Shown here: one piece after another, positions 48,533-59,781 of the stretch
Position numbering within the stretch: the stretch's first letter is position 1
How the letters are laid out: each line of letters opens with the position of its first letter
Source of the DNA: Berberis thunbergii
Lineage: Eukaryota > Streptophyta > Magnoliopsida > Ranunculales > Berberidaceae
NCBI GenBank assembly: GCA_003290165.1
Contig: QNQO01000810.1
Coordinates: forward strand, 434,001-498,000
Length of the DNA: 64,000 nt
Reading direction: 5' to 3'
The notes under the pieces: model-generated
What the model saw: only the letters and a program-made list of their open reading frames with translations
Told to the model about the DNA's origin: nothing
Databases searched by the model: none
Made by a program: the position numbers and the translations under genes

Positions 48533-48955
48533 TCCTGTGGCTAATCCATTACGTGTGATGGTGTCTTTCAGTTTCAATGGAAGATGCAAAAAACCAAAAT
48601 GCATGGCTTCTGTAAAATGAAGAAAAAAAAAATAAAACATGGAAACAACGACTGGGTTCGAACCTGCACCCAATAGATTTCAAATCTGTTTCCTTAACCA
48701 CTAGGACATATCAACATTGTTGTGACTTGTGAGATTGGCTCTCGTTTTAAATTTATTATCTAACTGTTTAATTATCGGATCGGAACCGAACCGTTTTGAA
48801 CAAAAATTTAGGAACCAGAACCGAACCGTTTAAGAACGGTTCCGGAATCGAACCGAATCGTTTCATAATTTTAAAAATAAAAACAGAACCGTTTGGAGTA
48901 AAACGGTCCGGTTCGGTTTGGATCCGGGGTTCCTCAACCCGTTTGCCCACCCCTA
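48044..48955. mobile_element. hAT-type MITE
   Basis: 912 bp with termini TAGGGGTGGGCACGG and TTTGCCCACCCCTA and 8-bp target duplications GTACCTGT / GTACTTGT (48,036-48,043 and 48,956-48,963). Subterminal GGTTCGGATCGGTTCC / GGTTCGGTTTGGATCC repeats face each other. The same insertion in the right duplicate starts at 63,512, so it predates the duplication. Confidence 0.85.
48646..48715 (-). pseudogene. tRNA-Ser(UGA)-like remnant inside the MITE
   Basis: Minus strand reads TATGTCCTAGTGGTTAAGGA, then ACAGATTTGAAATCTATTGGG and TGCAGGTTCGAACCC. D-arm, a TGA anticodon in TTTGAAA, and T-arm match plant tRNA-Ser, but the long variable arm is lost and the acceptor ends pair poorly. Could be a decayed tRNA gene or the head of a SINE. 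Confidence 0.6.
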
Positions 48956-48999
48956 GTACTTGTTGCAGAAGACACAATTGACCAGGCACACCTGTTAAA

Positions 49000-50398
49000 C
49001 AGTTAGGATTGTTTATCCAAAAAGTGTAAGGAAACAAGCTCGATCCGAACCGAGCCGGCCAAACAGCGGTGGTGCGCGCGGTTGTAGTTTATTTAACACT
49101 ATTCAAGTTTAACAAAGTCTCTGTTCAGAAGGATCTATTGTACCCTTTGGGGCACACACTATGTAAATAATACATAGTTTATAAACAAGTTAAAATTATT
49201 ACATATTAGATATAGAACTAAAGTAATTTTTAGCTCAAAGGACCTTATGTAATTAGTTTATATAATTTACGATTTACTTTGACGTGTCGAGAAAATCAAC
49301 TAAATTGACTGAACCAACCTTTTTTGTTATAATCCCTTCGTATCAATTTGTCATCATTAAAAACTGATAAAACAATTGTCGATTTTGAAAAGTTCAATTC
49401 CGGATAAGTTGGCTTTGCTGCGAAGTAGTCTTTCTAGAGTTGTACATGACCATCTTTTCTGTTACGTTCAATGACTTGTCTTTATTTAGGGGAACCCTAA
49501 CGAGAAGAACCTTGATTTTCTTCATCCTGTTAATGTTGGATTGCAGCAATACACGATGTGGTGATGTTCTCAACGTGTTAAACAAATGTGGATACCTCCC
49601 GCTACGAGACGTTTGTAATTAGCAACAGGGTGAGTAGAAGAGAATATGAACGAACAAACGTTTGCAACGATAAAATGAAAATGTTGAATGAATTTCTTTT
49701 ATGAACTCATTAAATAATTCCACGTTGAATACCCGACCAAAATTCATTATTAATGTAGTACATTGTTAAAACATATATTCATTTGCTCAATTATCCTTGT
49801 AAGTTGCTTAATTTAGATATCGGCTCGAGAAAGATTGAAGATTATATGTAAATTACAGTGTGTATACTTGCGTATTCTTTTTCCTTTCACCGACTCTTAT
49901 AACGAGTGCTCCCTCTGCAACTGTCCCTGTGATGGAGGGCGTGATGGAGGGAGGAGATATCGCATAAGATCTTATATGTGTGTGACTGAGTTCTTCAGCA
50001 CTTGGCTCTGTTTATGACTCAATGCTTGAATGGTCTAGAGTTTATTTCGTGCGAAAGGACCTCAGACTTGTGACAGCTCTACAATTCGTTGCTCGGGCCT
50101 TATTGTTCCGGGACAAGGCTTAAGACCCATGCCTCTGGGCCCGACGTGTCTTAGGCTTGGGCACTAACTAACCGGTTGAACAATAGTCTTGCGCATGGGT
50201 CCGTTTGGGACTGCGCTGATGCCTTTTACGTGTTAGGGTTAGTCTATGCCACGTGTATGGTCGTGATTGAGTGACTGTTTGATGATGAGGCACATTGCCA
50301 ATGAGACGAGTATTGTGTCATACATTCGTCATGCCACATTGGTTCTTGGGTCGTGCCTTCGGGACTCTCAATCATGTTTGCTCTATTCAGAAATTCTA
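49000..50398. other. Intergenic, AT-rich, with a dispersed direct repeat
   Basis: 49,631-49,815 is repeated at 50,780-50,950 (AACGAACAAACGTTTGCAA, TTAATGTAGTACATTG, about 85-90% identity). Short frames at 49,440-49,622 and 49,835-50,017 have no recognised domain. No gene called. Confidence 0.55.
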
Positions 50399-50513
50399 GG
50401 GAGCGAGGGATGGGTGTAACCACCCATCCTCCTCGAGATGAGCGCATCGCCATTGAGATGCAGGTTGACGCTCATCTCGGGGAGGATGGGTGGTTACACC
50501 CATCCCTCGCTCC
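50399..50513. repeat. Near-perfect foldback hairpin
   Basis: Arms of ~45 bp (GGAGCGAGGGATGGGTGTAA ... and its complement ...TTACACCCATCCCTCGCTCC) around a ~20-base loop. Same family as the hairpin at the window start. The arms' high identity suggests recent activity or a structured RNA. Confidence 0.85.
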
Positions 50514-51508
50514 ATAGAAGGGTTGTTGTTCTATTTGAAACTTTGTAAGTTTCACTTAATGAAGCTCAATTAGGTGGTTAAGGGAACAACCTCAAATTGA
50601 ATAGTTTCAATTACTCAAAAAGCAAACACAAATCCAATCATAGTGCATCCATGTGACATTTGATTGATCTATTACAATTCACCAAATAGCAGGACTTCAA
50701 AACCAAGGTCATAAAGAATTTACTATTAAAAATTTTGGATAAAATGAAAAATTTCGGATCATAAAAATTTACATTTGATTGAGTAGAAGAGAAGATGAAC
50801 GAACAAACGTTTGCAAAGATAAAATGAAAATGTTGAATGAATTTCTTTCATGAACTAATTAAATAAATCCACCCGACAAAAATCAATTATTAATGTAGTA
50901 CATTGTTAAAACATATATTCATTTGCTCAATTCTCCTTGTAAGTTGTAGAATTTTTTTTTCTTTCTTTCTCGAATTTGGCATCAGGTGCAAAATGTAACT
51001 CTATGAACTTCATAATATTTTTTTGAAATTCATAAACATGTGCATATTTTCTAATTTTAAATTTAAGCAGGGCTCAGAATTTTCAAGCCCCAGTTAAACA
51101 ATAGCATTATAATTTACAATTTTAAAAGGTCAGGGAAGTGTTTAATCAATTTTTTTACATAATAATATTAAAATTTTATTGATCTGAAAAAAGGGGGGGA
51201 AATGTAACCGTTATAGCAAAACCCGAATCAGCCGCGTGAAAGAAAAAACAGAGGGGGAATACTGTAGCCGTTAGAGCAAAACCCGCGAAATCAGAGATTT
51301 TGAATTTAAGCCGCGGTGAGAGTAATTAGGATATAATACCAACGGAACCAACTCTCTTCTCATTCATCTCTTCTCTTTTTCTCACTCACTCTCTCTCTCT
51401 CTCTGTCTTGCAAGAAAGAAGGCAAGAAATCATTCAGCTCTGATCTTCTCTTTTCTCACTCTGTCTTGCAAGCAAGAAACTCTTATTTCTTCTGCAATTG
51501 CTTTCGTC
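50514..51508 (+). promoter_or_regulatory. Upstream region of the ZFWD gene
   Basis: Contains two ~45-bp direct repeats (GTAACCGTTATAGCAAAACCCG and GTAGCCGTTAGAGCAAAACCCG, 51,206-51,288) and a CT-rich leader (51,353-51,485) with two CTGTCTTGCAAGNAAGAA units. TATA-like ATTAGGATATAATACC lies near 51,324. CT-rich initiator regions are common in plant housekeeping promoters. Confidence 0.45.
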
Positions 51509-52762
51509 ATGGGCGTCGGAAGAAAGAGGGTCTTTCAACGTAGAGGAGTTGTACAAGAAGAGCCGCAGAACAAAGTGTGTTATCACTGGCTAGCAGGGAG
51601 GTGTAATAGAAACCCTTGCCGCTTTCTTCATATTGATCCCAATCAGCCCCACCAAAGCGACGACTTTGCTGCTTCCAAACGGAGAAAATCATTAAAATGG
51701 GTTCGAGATTGTGGAGTGACAGGAACTGCTGGAGGATTGAGACCTCCTCCTCCTCCTAAGGTTCAGATTCAGGTTCAGGTTCTTGACCAAATTTGTAAGT
51801 TCTGGGTCTCTGGAAAATGCGCTTCCGGTGAGAACTGCAAGTTTCAACATCAGTGGTTCGTGAGTGAGAGTTTCTCAATGTTGACACAACTCACTGGACA
51901 TACAAAGGCCATCAGCGCAATCACTTCTCCTATGGGGTCTGACAAGTTGTACTCCGGAAGCAAAGATGAGTCCGTGCGGGTTTGGGACTGTCAGACTGGA
52001 CACTGTGCCGCTGTGGTTAAGCTGGAGGGTGAAGTTGGCTGTATGATCAATGAAGGTCCATGGATTTTCATAGGACTTCCAAATACTGTTAAGGCATGGA
52101 ATACGCAGACTAATGCTGAGATTAGTCTTAGTGGGCCCGTTGGACAAGTCTACGCCTTGATTGCACACAATGGAATGCTCTTTGCCGGAATACAGGATGG
52201 TACTATACTGGTATGGAGATTTACGACTGACTCCTTTGAGCCAGCTGCTTCTCTCACAGGACATACCCTCTCTGTTGTCTCATTTGTTGTTGGAGTCAAT
52301 TGGCTATACTCTGGATCCATGGACAAAACCATCAGAAGATGGGATCTGGACACACTAGAGTGTATTCAAACTCTGATGGAACACACCTCAGTTGTCACTT
52401 CTGTTCTTTGTTGGGAACGATTTCTAATATCCTGCTCCTTGGATCAAACAATAAAGGTGTGGGCTGCATCTGAGAGTGGGAGTGTGGAAGTAATATATAC
52501 ACACAAGGAAGAGCATGGTGTGCTTGGGCTTTGCGGAGTTCATGATGCACAAGCCAAACCCGTATTGCTGTGCTCATATGATGATAACACTGTGCGGTTC
52601 TATGACCTGCCATCATTTAGGGAACGAGGAAAGATCTTTTCAACGGAGGAAATCCCGATCATCCAGCCTGGTTCTGATGGAGGATTATTTTTTACTGGAG
52701 ATGGGACTGGTGAACTCAAAGTATGGAAGTGGTCTGAAAGCAAAATAACTCTCAACGAGTAA
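51509..52762 (+). CDS. ZFWD: Zinc finger CCCH domain- and WD40 repeat-containing protein (ZFWD type)
   Basis: One uninterrupted 417-codon frame. Two CCCH zinc fingers: CYHWLAGRCNRNPCRFLH (~24-41) and CKFWVSGKCASGENCKFQH (~97-115). Six to seven WD40 repeats follow from ~residue 127 (LTGHTKAISAI, YSGSKDESVRVWD, SLTGHTLSVVSF, YSGSMDKTIRRWD, LISCSLDQTIKVW, TGDGTGELKVWKW), forming a beta-propeller to the C-terminus. Plants have a small ZFWD family of presumed nuclear RNA-binding proteins; molecular roles are poorly known. Start is the first ATG after the CT-rich leader. No intron is visible; a retrocopy is possible, but no poly-A tail or flanking duplication was found and it has its own leader. 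It lies between the separated ends of a Copia element. Confidence 0.9.
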   Translation: MGVGRKRVFQRRGVVQEEPQNKVCYHWLAGRCNRNPCRFLHIDPNQPHQSDDFAASKRRKSLKWVRDCGVTGTAGGLRPPPPPKVQIQVQVLDQICKFWVSGKCASGENCKFQHQWFVSESFSMLTQLTGHTKAISAITSPMGSDKLYSGSKDESVRVWDCQTGHCAAVVKLEGEVGCMINEGPWIFIGLPNTVKAWNTQTNAEISLSGPVGQVYALIAHNGMLFAGIQDGTILVWRFTTDSFEPAASLTGHTLSVVSFVVGVNWLYSGSMDKTIRRWDLDTLECIQTLMEHTSVVTSVLCWERFLISCSLDQTIKVWAASESGSVEVIYTHKEEHGVLGLCGVHDAQAKPVLLCSYDDNTVRFYDLPSFRERGKIFSTEEIPIIQPGSDGGLFFTGDGTGELKVWKWSESKITLNE

Positions 52763-52771
52763 TTACTTCCT

Positions 52772-53095
52772 TTGCAGTAACAAGGTCCCAGATAATCAGC
52801 TAGTGCTTCTTGCCGTCGGAGATGCATGCTGCTGTTTTATTGGAGCATTTCCAGTTCTGCAAAAAGAGGAGAAAATCAAATTGATACTTAGAAGTCAGTT
52901 TTGAGAGAAAACATGATCTGGAAGAGAAACAATCAACAGATAGTATTTTATGTTTTGTTCTGTTTACTGATTGTTTTCTGCAGCTTAGTGAGAAATAATT
53001 TCTTGTGGCTTATTTTTTCGTTATTCTTGGGCAAATTTGTACAAATTTTAGTGCTTATCGAATTGAATAAAGTATAAAAATACATTTTTTACATT
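52772..53095. repeat. ~300-bp direct repeat, copy next to ZFWD
   Basis: TTGCAGTAACAAGGTCCCAGAT...AAAGAGGAGAAAATCAAATTG and following sequence recur at 53,698-53,995. The copy here lies directly after the ZFWD stop codon and forms its 3' UTR. It carries a ~9-bp insertion relative to the other. Confidence 0.8.
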
Positions 53096-54676
53096 AGAAC
53101 ATACCCTTTCTTTCATAAGCTCTTCAGTCTCTACATATCTCAAATTTCAAGTCTGATCACATGACCCGAAACCAAGAACTTTTGCATTATTACTGTTTTC
53201 ACTCCACCAATTAACATATGAGCAACTACATAATTTCTACATCCAGTACTTCTTCGATCATCACTTAGATGGATGCTGGGAGCACCTGTTGCTCTTCATA
53301 AAGTTGACTAACTGGATTTCAGCAATAGTTGAGATAGTGTTTAGATGAAGATGAGCTGAGTGGTTGTACCTTGTTTAACCCTCAACATAGTACACTGATG
53401 AGTATCATCCACAAAATTATTGAGCATATACATGTCAATTAGAATAGAACAAACCTGACCACCTGAGATGCTCATGTTCTTTTCTTTAAACTCTCCCAGA
53501 CTTGTAGATGCCATAAATCAATAATACTGGAATCACAGAGCAATATCCAGGCAAATGAAGAAATGCATTCATCTCATAGGCCTTAATCATAGCTCTGCAG
53601 TTCTGTAGAGAAGCAAAAGGACAAAATGAGATTGAACAATTTTTATTGTTTACAAAAAAAAATACGAGAAGAACAAGTAAATTCTCGACCTCCGCTTTTG
53701 CAGTAACAAGGTCCCAGATGATCAGCTTCTTCTTCTTGCCGTCATGCTGCTGTTTTATTGGAGCATTTCCAGTTCTGCAAAAAGAGGAGAAAATCAAATT
53801 GATACTTAGAAGTCAGTTTTGAGAGAACATTATCTATCTGGAAGAGAAACAATCAACTGATAGTATTTTAAGTTTTGTTCTGTTTACTGATTGTTTGCTG
53901 CGGCTTAGTGAGAAATAATCTCTTGTAGCTTATGTTTTTGTTATTCTTGAGCAAATTTGTACAAACTTTAGTGTTTATCGAATTGAAATACATTAGAAAA
54001 TACCCTTTCTTTTAAAATTATTTTTTATCTTTTATCAGCAGGATATCAAGCATAATATATTAGAAAAATATCTGATAAACAACAGGAAAGTGAGCAAGGA
54101 AAAAAGAGCCTCCATTGCGAACCTCTTGTTTTTCCTGCCAAATAGCCTTGTCACTTTCATGAAAGAAAAGGTCGTGCCCAAGTAAGTTTACCATTGCTGA
54201 AATCAACCTTCTTGTGTAATGAAGGTCGCGTCGAGGATGCCTTGATGATGCACTAAGACATCTAGTTAGCAAAAAGAAGATGTGAAACGCATATCTCCTA
54301 GCAATGTAATGATGCATCTTGCTAAAGTGATGGAGAAAAAGAGATGATCAATAAATGGATTAATGAATGAGTAATATAGGCAAACTGTCTCCAGTTACTG
54401 CTCATCATTAAATGATTGCTAGCTTCTACATGTACAAGCCTTGAGGTAACGAGAGAACGGTGGATTCAGCAAAAAGAAGATGTGAAATGCATGTTGTGTA
54501 GGTAACCCATTTTTAGTGCATATTAATATTCGGTAGCTCAGAAGGTAATAGGATTCTGGTTGGGCAGATCAAGGAGATGGGCTCCCCCAATCAGTCTTTC
54601 CTGGCAGCTGAAGACAGTTCCCAAAATAGTTTCTCCCTTGATCCATCAACATGACAACAACAACAACAACAACAAC

Positions 54677-54752
<76 letters not shown>

Positions 54753-55243
54753 CAAAATAACAAATCCCTAAGTAAATTCCAGCATTTTGAAGTTAGCATT
54801 ATCAAGAATGAAAGTTCCAGATCCAATTAATATTTCTGATAAATAAACATCTATTGAAAAGGGAGATAAAGTACAATGGAATAACAAGGTCCCTATAATA
54901 GAATCCCGGGAAACAACATCAAAGAACCAAGAAATTGAGAACCCTATCTTCTAAAATTGATTCAGTGTGATCAAAATCTCTTTGCTGCCACTGATATAGT
55001 ATTCTGATTGGGTGAAATGATCAGATCCAAAAGGAGATACAACAGGAGGGCTGGAAAACATTCAAATTTCAAATGAAGACTCAAGTCTAAAGAATAGGAT
55101 GAACAGCTGCTATAAAAGTAGCAATGCATAACCAATTAAAAACATAATAATGATAATGATTATGATAGAACTTAAAAGAAGGTAATGCATAGCTGAACAT
55201 ACATGACTGATAAATCCTTGCTAATTGAGCAAATCTTACCTCG
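53096..55243. other. Spacer between ZFWD and ORC5 remnants
   Basis: 53,698-53,995 is the second copy of the ~300-bp repeat. Minus-strand frames at 53,486-53,797 and 54,060-54,317 (including HPRRDLHYTRRLISAMVNLL) look exon-like but are not recognised. 54,530-54,652 precedes a microsatellite and may be the 3' end of a retroposon. Confidence 0.4.
54653..54750. repeat. (AAC)n(AAT)n microsatellite
   Basis: About eight AAC units followed by about 24 AAT units. The poly-Asn open frame across it is an artefact. Confidence 0.95.
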
Positions 55244-57417
55244 CTAATCAGAAGAACATTTATCCGCGGAAGATAAGAAGTTACAAGTATATATACCCAT
55301 CATAACAATCATTTTTCGATAAAGATACTTTGACAATGGGAACTTCACACTCCTTGCAACCTACCAACCATTTCAAAACATAATAATCTTTCAAACTGAG
55401 GAACAAGCATTGGATTCTACAAAATATTTCAATATTAAGTAAACTTCACTGGGACTGAAAATAGGATAATTACCTTCAAAGCCATTTCTTCAGTCACTGT
55501 AGATTGGTAACGAGTTGAGGCTTCCAATGGACAATTTCCTCCTTTGCAGATGAAATTAGCATTACACAGAGTAGATAATTGCAGTAACACATCTGATACG
55601 AGTCCACTGTCTTTACTTTCAGCATCCAAAATAACATCTTCTTGCTGCTCTTCGTGAAGTGAATCTTCTGTCCCTGAAGTGATACATTGAAATATGGCCA
55701 ACAATCTCTCTAATGGGAAGGTCCCAGGTCCCTTCATAAGTAAATCTTGCGCTGCCTTTTCCTTTTGCCCAACTGATGCCTCAGAGTTCCTATATAAAGA
55801 AGTAAAATCGAGTTATTGATGCATCAGCGAAAGTTATTTCCAATGCATAAATACTATGGATCAGAAGGAATCCACACCAAGTGCAAATTAATGTGAGACA
55901 CATATCCGGTATCAATGTTAGGTGTCGTCATGCCTACACCAGTAACCTAATTTTTTTCCTACGTTATCAAATATTAACAATGCTGGCAAAAATATCACTT
56001 TAGATTTTAAAAATGTAAATACATCGCTGCTCCTAATAATTTGGGCTAAGATCAAATCCTAGTACATTAGAAAATATCACCATCCAAGATTCTTCATCTA
56101 AACATAATAACATAAAGAAAGATGCCTCATGAACTCACTTCCTGTTGCGCTTTCTGTTATCACCACCTCCAGTTGAATCAAACAATGACGCATCAAGAGT
56201 AGCTGGGTTTCTCGATGCAGTGAATGCAGATATAAGAAGATACTTTGCAGAAACAGACATATGGATATCTATCTCATCATGCATTTCCTGATCCCCTATG
56301 TTCCTCACAGTCCCCTTCCTCCTGACTTTCTCCTTGTTTGCTTCAACTTCAAGAGCAGGACAAGATGATACCTTAAACACCTCATTAAGAGCAGGAGAGA
56401 TGTGCGAATTGATATGATTGAACATATTCCTTTTCATGTCTACACTAGGAACAAGTTCCGCGTCACCTAAAGGTTTGCAATATGTTCGAAACAGTCTTTG
56501 GAAAGGAACAGATAATTCGTCCACCCGTCTGGTGATTCGACAAAAAGGTTTCAAAACAATACTGTTTGACAAACACATTGCGTGGATTAGTTATAATAAG
56601 CATGGAAAACAATAAAGCATTTGATTTATTATAAACAAATAAAAAGTCGTTTATTTACTGGAGAAAAGACGAATAAGCCTTAGGTTTTGCCTGGTGTCTC
56701 AAGAACATTTGATAAAGATCATCTTCTGTGTAATCAGGAAAGTAAACTGGAATAGATTCCAACGCAACCAGTACTTTAAGTAATAGGTATCAGGTGAGGT
56801 ATTGGTGATAAAGATCAAACCCACCTCAGGCATTTTAAGAATATCATAGAGCTTGAACAGCAAAGAGATTACAGTGGAATGTTTGTCCCAATCTCGAACA
56901 AGTTCAGTGTTATCAAATATCAAATAAATCATCCTTCCACTAGCTTCTTTTCCTGATTCCTTTGAACTCATTTTCTTAGGATTCCCTTTAAGACTATTTA
57001 TCACCACCTCATTCAAGACTTCTTGGAGCAAATTGACAAAATCAGCAGGCCTCTCGCACCGTTTGGCAGCGGAATAATCGTTGCTCATATTCCTTCTATG
57101 AAGCTAAGCAACTGATTTAACGTAGATTCGAATAGGATGCGTGGTTTGTAACAAGTACGGCAACTAGAATAAATAAATGGGCGCTTTAGATCGATGCTTA
57201 AAAATCTGAACAACTACATTGGTTTTCCCTACAGAAGGACCTCCATAAACAAAAATTGGGCGTGTGGGGCAATTCAATGGACGTAAAAGGTCAAGAATCA
57301 GGAGTCTTCTCCCAGGAAAATCAGAGAGTAAAGTGTCCAGGCTCATGGGTTCTTCTCCATAAACAAGATCATTGGATATTGACGGAGATTGGTTTTCAAT
57401 CCCAGTTTTTTGTATAC
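55244..57417 (-). pseudogene. ORC5: Origin recognition complex subunit 5 (ORC5) pseudogene
   Basis: Minus-strand exons: 57,417-56,659, 56,561-56,139, 55,789-55,474 and 55,360-55,244, with GT-AG junctions in matching phase. Recognisable in order: GEEPMSLDTLLSDFPGRR, Walker A GGPSVGKT, SCRTCYKPRILFES, MIYLIFDN (Walker B region), SIPVYFPDYTEDDLYQMFL, KPFCRITRRVDELS, SAKYLLISAFTASRNPATLD, LLMKGPGTFPLERLLAIFQC, LVSDVLLQLSTLC and VKFPLSKYLYR. ORC5 is an AAA+ subunit that marks replication origins. The first listed exon has at least four frame changes (near 57,175, 57,100, 56,775 and 56,757) and an in-frame TAG, and the last exon has an extra A before the expected stop. Introns are kept, so it is a DNA-level copy. 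Sequencing error cannot be excluded. Confidence 0.85.
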
Positions 57418-58281
57418 CTGGATAATATAACAATATGTATTTCTAGTTATCAAAATTACTCACTTTCCTTCATACTGGTTTATCAATCTTTGGGATAGTT
57501 ACGGATACTGGCTGCAACATCGTGAGGTGACAGCAGCAGAGAGAGAGAGAGAGGAAGACGAATGCATCACGACGAAGTATTATTAGTATTCAATACCATT
57601 GAGAGGCAACAAAAAATGATTCGTCGGATTAATCTTGGTAAAAGCATCAACGAAGATGAGTTAGCTACTTGTTAATGGAATCAGAAGTACAACTTGCATG
57701 CTTCTGACCTAACAAATAAAATTCAAAACCCAAATATCCTCAAAATAGAACATATACGAATGAACCCATCAGAAAAATCAAAGAATACCCCCTAGCATAT
57801 TTTCACAATGGATTCCAAGTTTCAATGAATTTACGCATTTCCAGATTTCACCAAGATAACAGAATATCACAAATTGAATGTCAAGCCAAATAACACAAAT
57901 GAAATGGCTCTACGTTGATTGAAAAATAGCAAATTCAATTTACAGCAGTCAAACAAGCTAGTTAATAGCAAGAGAAAGATAGTTAATAGCAAGATAAAGA
58001 TGATTAAGTGAGTGCATTAGTAGTAAGAAGAAGAGGAAGAAACCCTCCCTCACTGTTGCTTTGCTTTCACTTCAAACACTCAGATCTTCTCTTCTCTGCT
58101 CGCCCAAGCCTACACCCAGCCAGCGCCAGCCCCCTTCTGTTGTTGCCTGCACCATACTTTCCCGCTATTTTCCCCCAGTTACATGACCCGTGTAGTACAC
58201 GTGCTCTTATTTATTTATTTATTTATTTTAAAAGGGTGTTTTTTTAGTTTGGCCCGTTACTCAATCTTTCCTTCTCTTTAT
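57418..58281. other. Upstream of the ORC5 remnant
   Basis: 57,418-57,530 may hold an intron and first exon of ORC5 (minus-strand ATG near 57,520) but is frame-broken. A GA-repeat run lies at 57,537-57,553. An ATTT repeat lies at 58,205-58,230. No other gene. Confidence 0.4.
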
Positions 58282-58899
58282 TAGGAGTGGGCATCCCATC
58301 CCGCGATTTCGATCTCGTCTCGATTTTTTTGGGTCTTATTGGGATTGATCAATCCAATCCCGATCTCGTCCCCTTCCGACTTAGAGTGGGATGGAGATTT
58401 TCAATCCCGCCCAAACTAAATATTTTAATATTTAATATGAACTATATAGTATGAAACTATTTATTAACATTGCTATTTTATTTGTTGGCATGGTTATTTT
58501 TTATTCTCACAAAGCTTTCATGTGCTAGTCTAAAGGTAATATATTGAAGTCTATCGTGGAAGAGAATTTGCTTCTAAAATATTAGCAACTACGTAATTTC
58601 AAATAAAAAGACTTTGAGCTTTTAAAAGCAATTGATTTTAGCTAAGCAATAGATTTATCCGATCCATACCTAAAACCTTTAAAGTCCATCACTATGTAAA
58701 CTTAAGTAAAGTTGAGTTGTGTGTTTGATGAATTCAATTTTTTTAATCTTGCATGTTAAATTTTCAATCCAAAATATAATACATGCTCATCCCATCTCGG
58801 CTTGAACCCGTTGGGGATGGGAATAGGTCGGGATGAGGTCTATCCCGTCTTGATCTCGAACAAACGGGATGGGTCCATCCCGTCTCGTGCCCACCCCTA
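58282..58899. mobile_element. hAT-type MITE
   Basis: 618 bp with termini TAGGAGTGGGCATCCC and CGTGCCCACCCCTA and a perfect 8-bp target duplication CTCTTTAT (58,274-58,281 and 58,900-58,907). Same superfamily as 48,044-48,955, with subterminal CCCATCCCG/CGGGATGGG repeats. Confidence 0.88.
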
Positions 58900-58907
58900 C
58901 TCTTTAT

Positions 58908-59353
58908 CGACTTTTAATCCTCCTTCAATCGATTCAATTTTTCCCCTCTCATATCTACCCATCTTTCATATATTTTTCTATCCATCCGTTTTTATTTATC
59001 CTTGTTATCTTGATAGCTCGGTATTGTACCGTCTTTCCTCTTAGTTTACTCTCCTTGTCATTTCCTTCATATAAAATGGATAACCAAATGGACCCTAAAT
59101 GAAAAACTAAACAAAGAAAAAAATGACACCCAACATTTACATAAAAAATAAAATACGGTTATTGCCGCACATACAAGTAAAATGAATCTTATTACAACAT
59201 TCAACTAAGAAAAAAAAACAATATTAGAAGTTCAAGGTTCACCCTTGTCACTTTATCTCAAGACTTTTACACTCGTACTCACCTATATCCACGTTCCGAT
59301 GATCACCTAGACTCTACCCCAGCCTAGGCTAACCAAATGCTCTAATACCAAAC
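58908..59353. other. Intergenic with primer-site-like sequence
   Basis: No gene. GCTCTAATACCA (59,339-59,350) is the complement of a one-mismatch tRNA-Met primer site and sits 3 bp before repeat R, as it would beside a minus-strand 5' LTR. Confidence 0.5.
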
Positions 59354-59781
59354 TGTCATGACCCGATCTTCGACAAAAAGAAAATTCTTACATCCACGTA
59401 GGATTATCCGTTTCCCCAAATTTGGAGATGTGAAATTCAATAACAAAAGAATATTTAGCAACAACAACTGAGAAATAATTTAGAAAATTGAGATAAACCA
59501 AATAAAACTCTAACTATAAAACTCTTAGACGAGGTTCGCCCCACTAAAAAAACTCCAATAGCACTGCCAAATAATCTCTAAACCTGAGACAAATGAATTG
59601 ACTACGTTCCATTAAGAACGTATCTAAGAAGAAAAAACTCATCTGGATCAGCAATTAAACTGGTATGAGTAATCTCCATCCCAAAATCAATTGATAACCT
59701 AAAATTAAATACAAACGATGAACAACCACACAAACATGTAGTTCCTTAACTTGGCAGGCGTTTCATTCTAATAAGTTCCTA
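59354..59781. repeat. Direct repeat R, right copy (LTR-like)
   Basis: Partner of 45,890-46,328, beginning TGTCATGACC. The sequence after it does not match that after the left copy, and no target duplication is found, so the pair does not frame a simple insertion. Confidence 0.8.

Noticed and set aside
54560..54760. Open frame ending in a long poly-Asn run
   Set aside because: Produced by the AAC/AAT microsatellite.
58008..58247. Open frame upstream of the ORC5 remnant
   Set aside because: No domain; pyrimidine-rich composition and no conserved counterpart.
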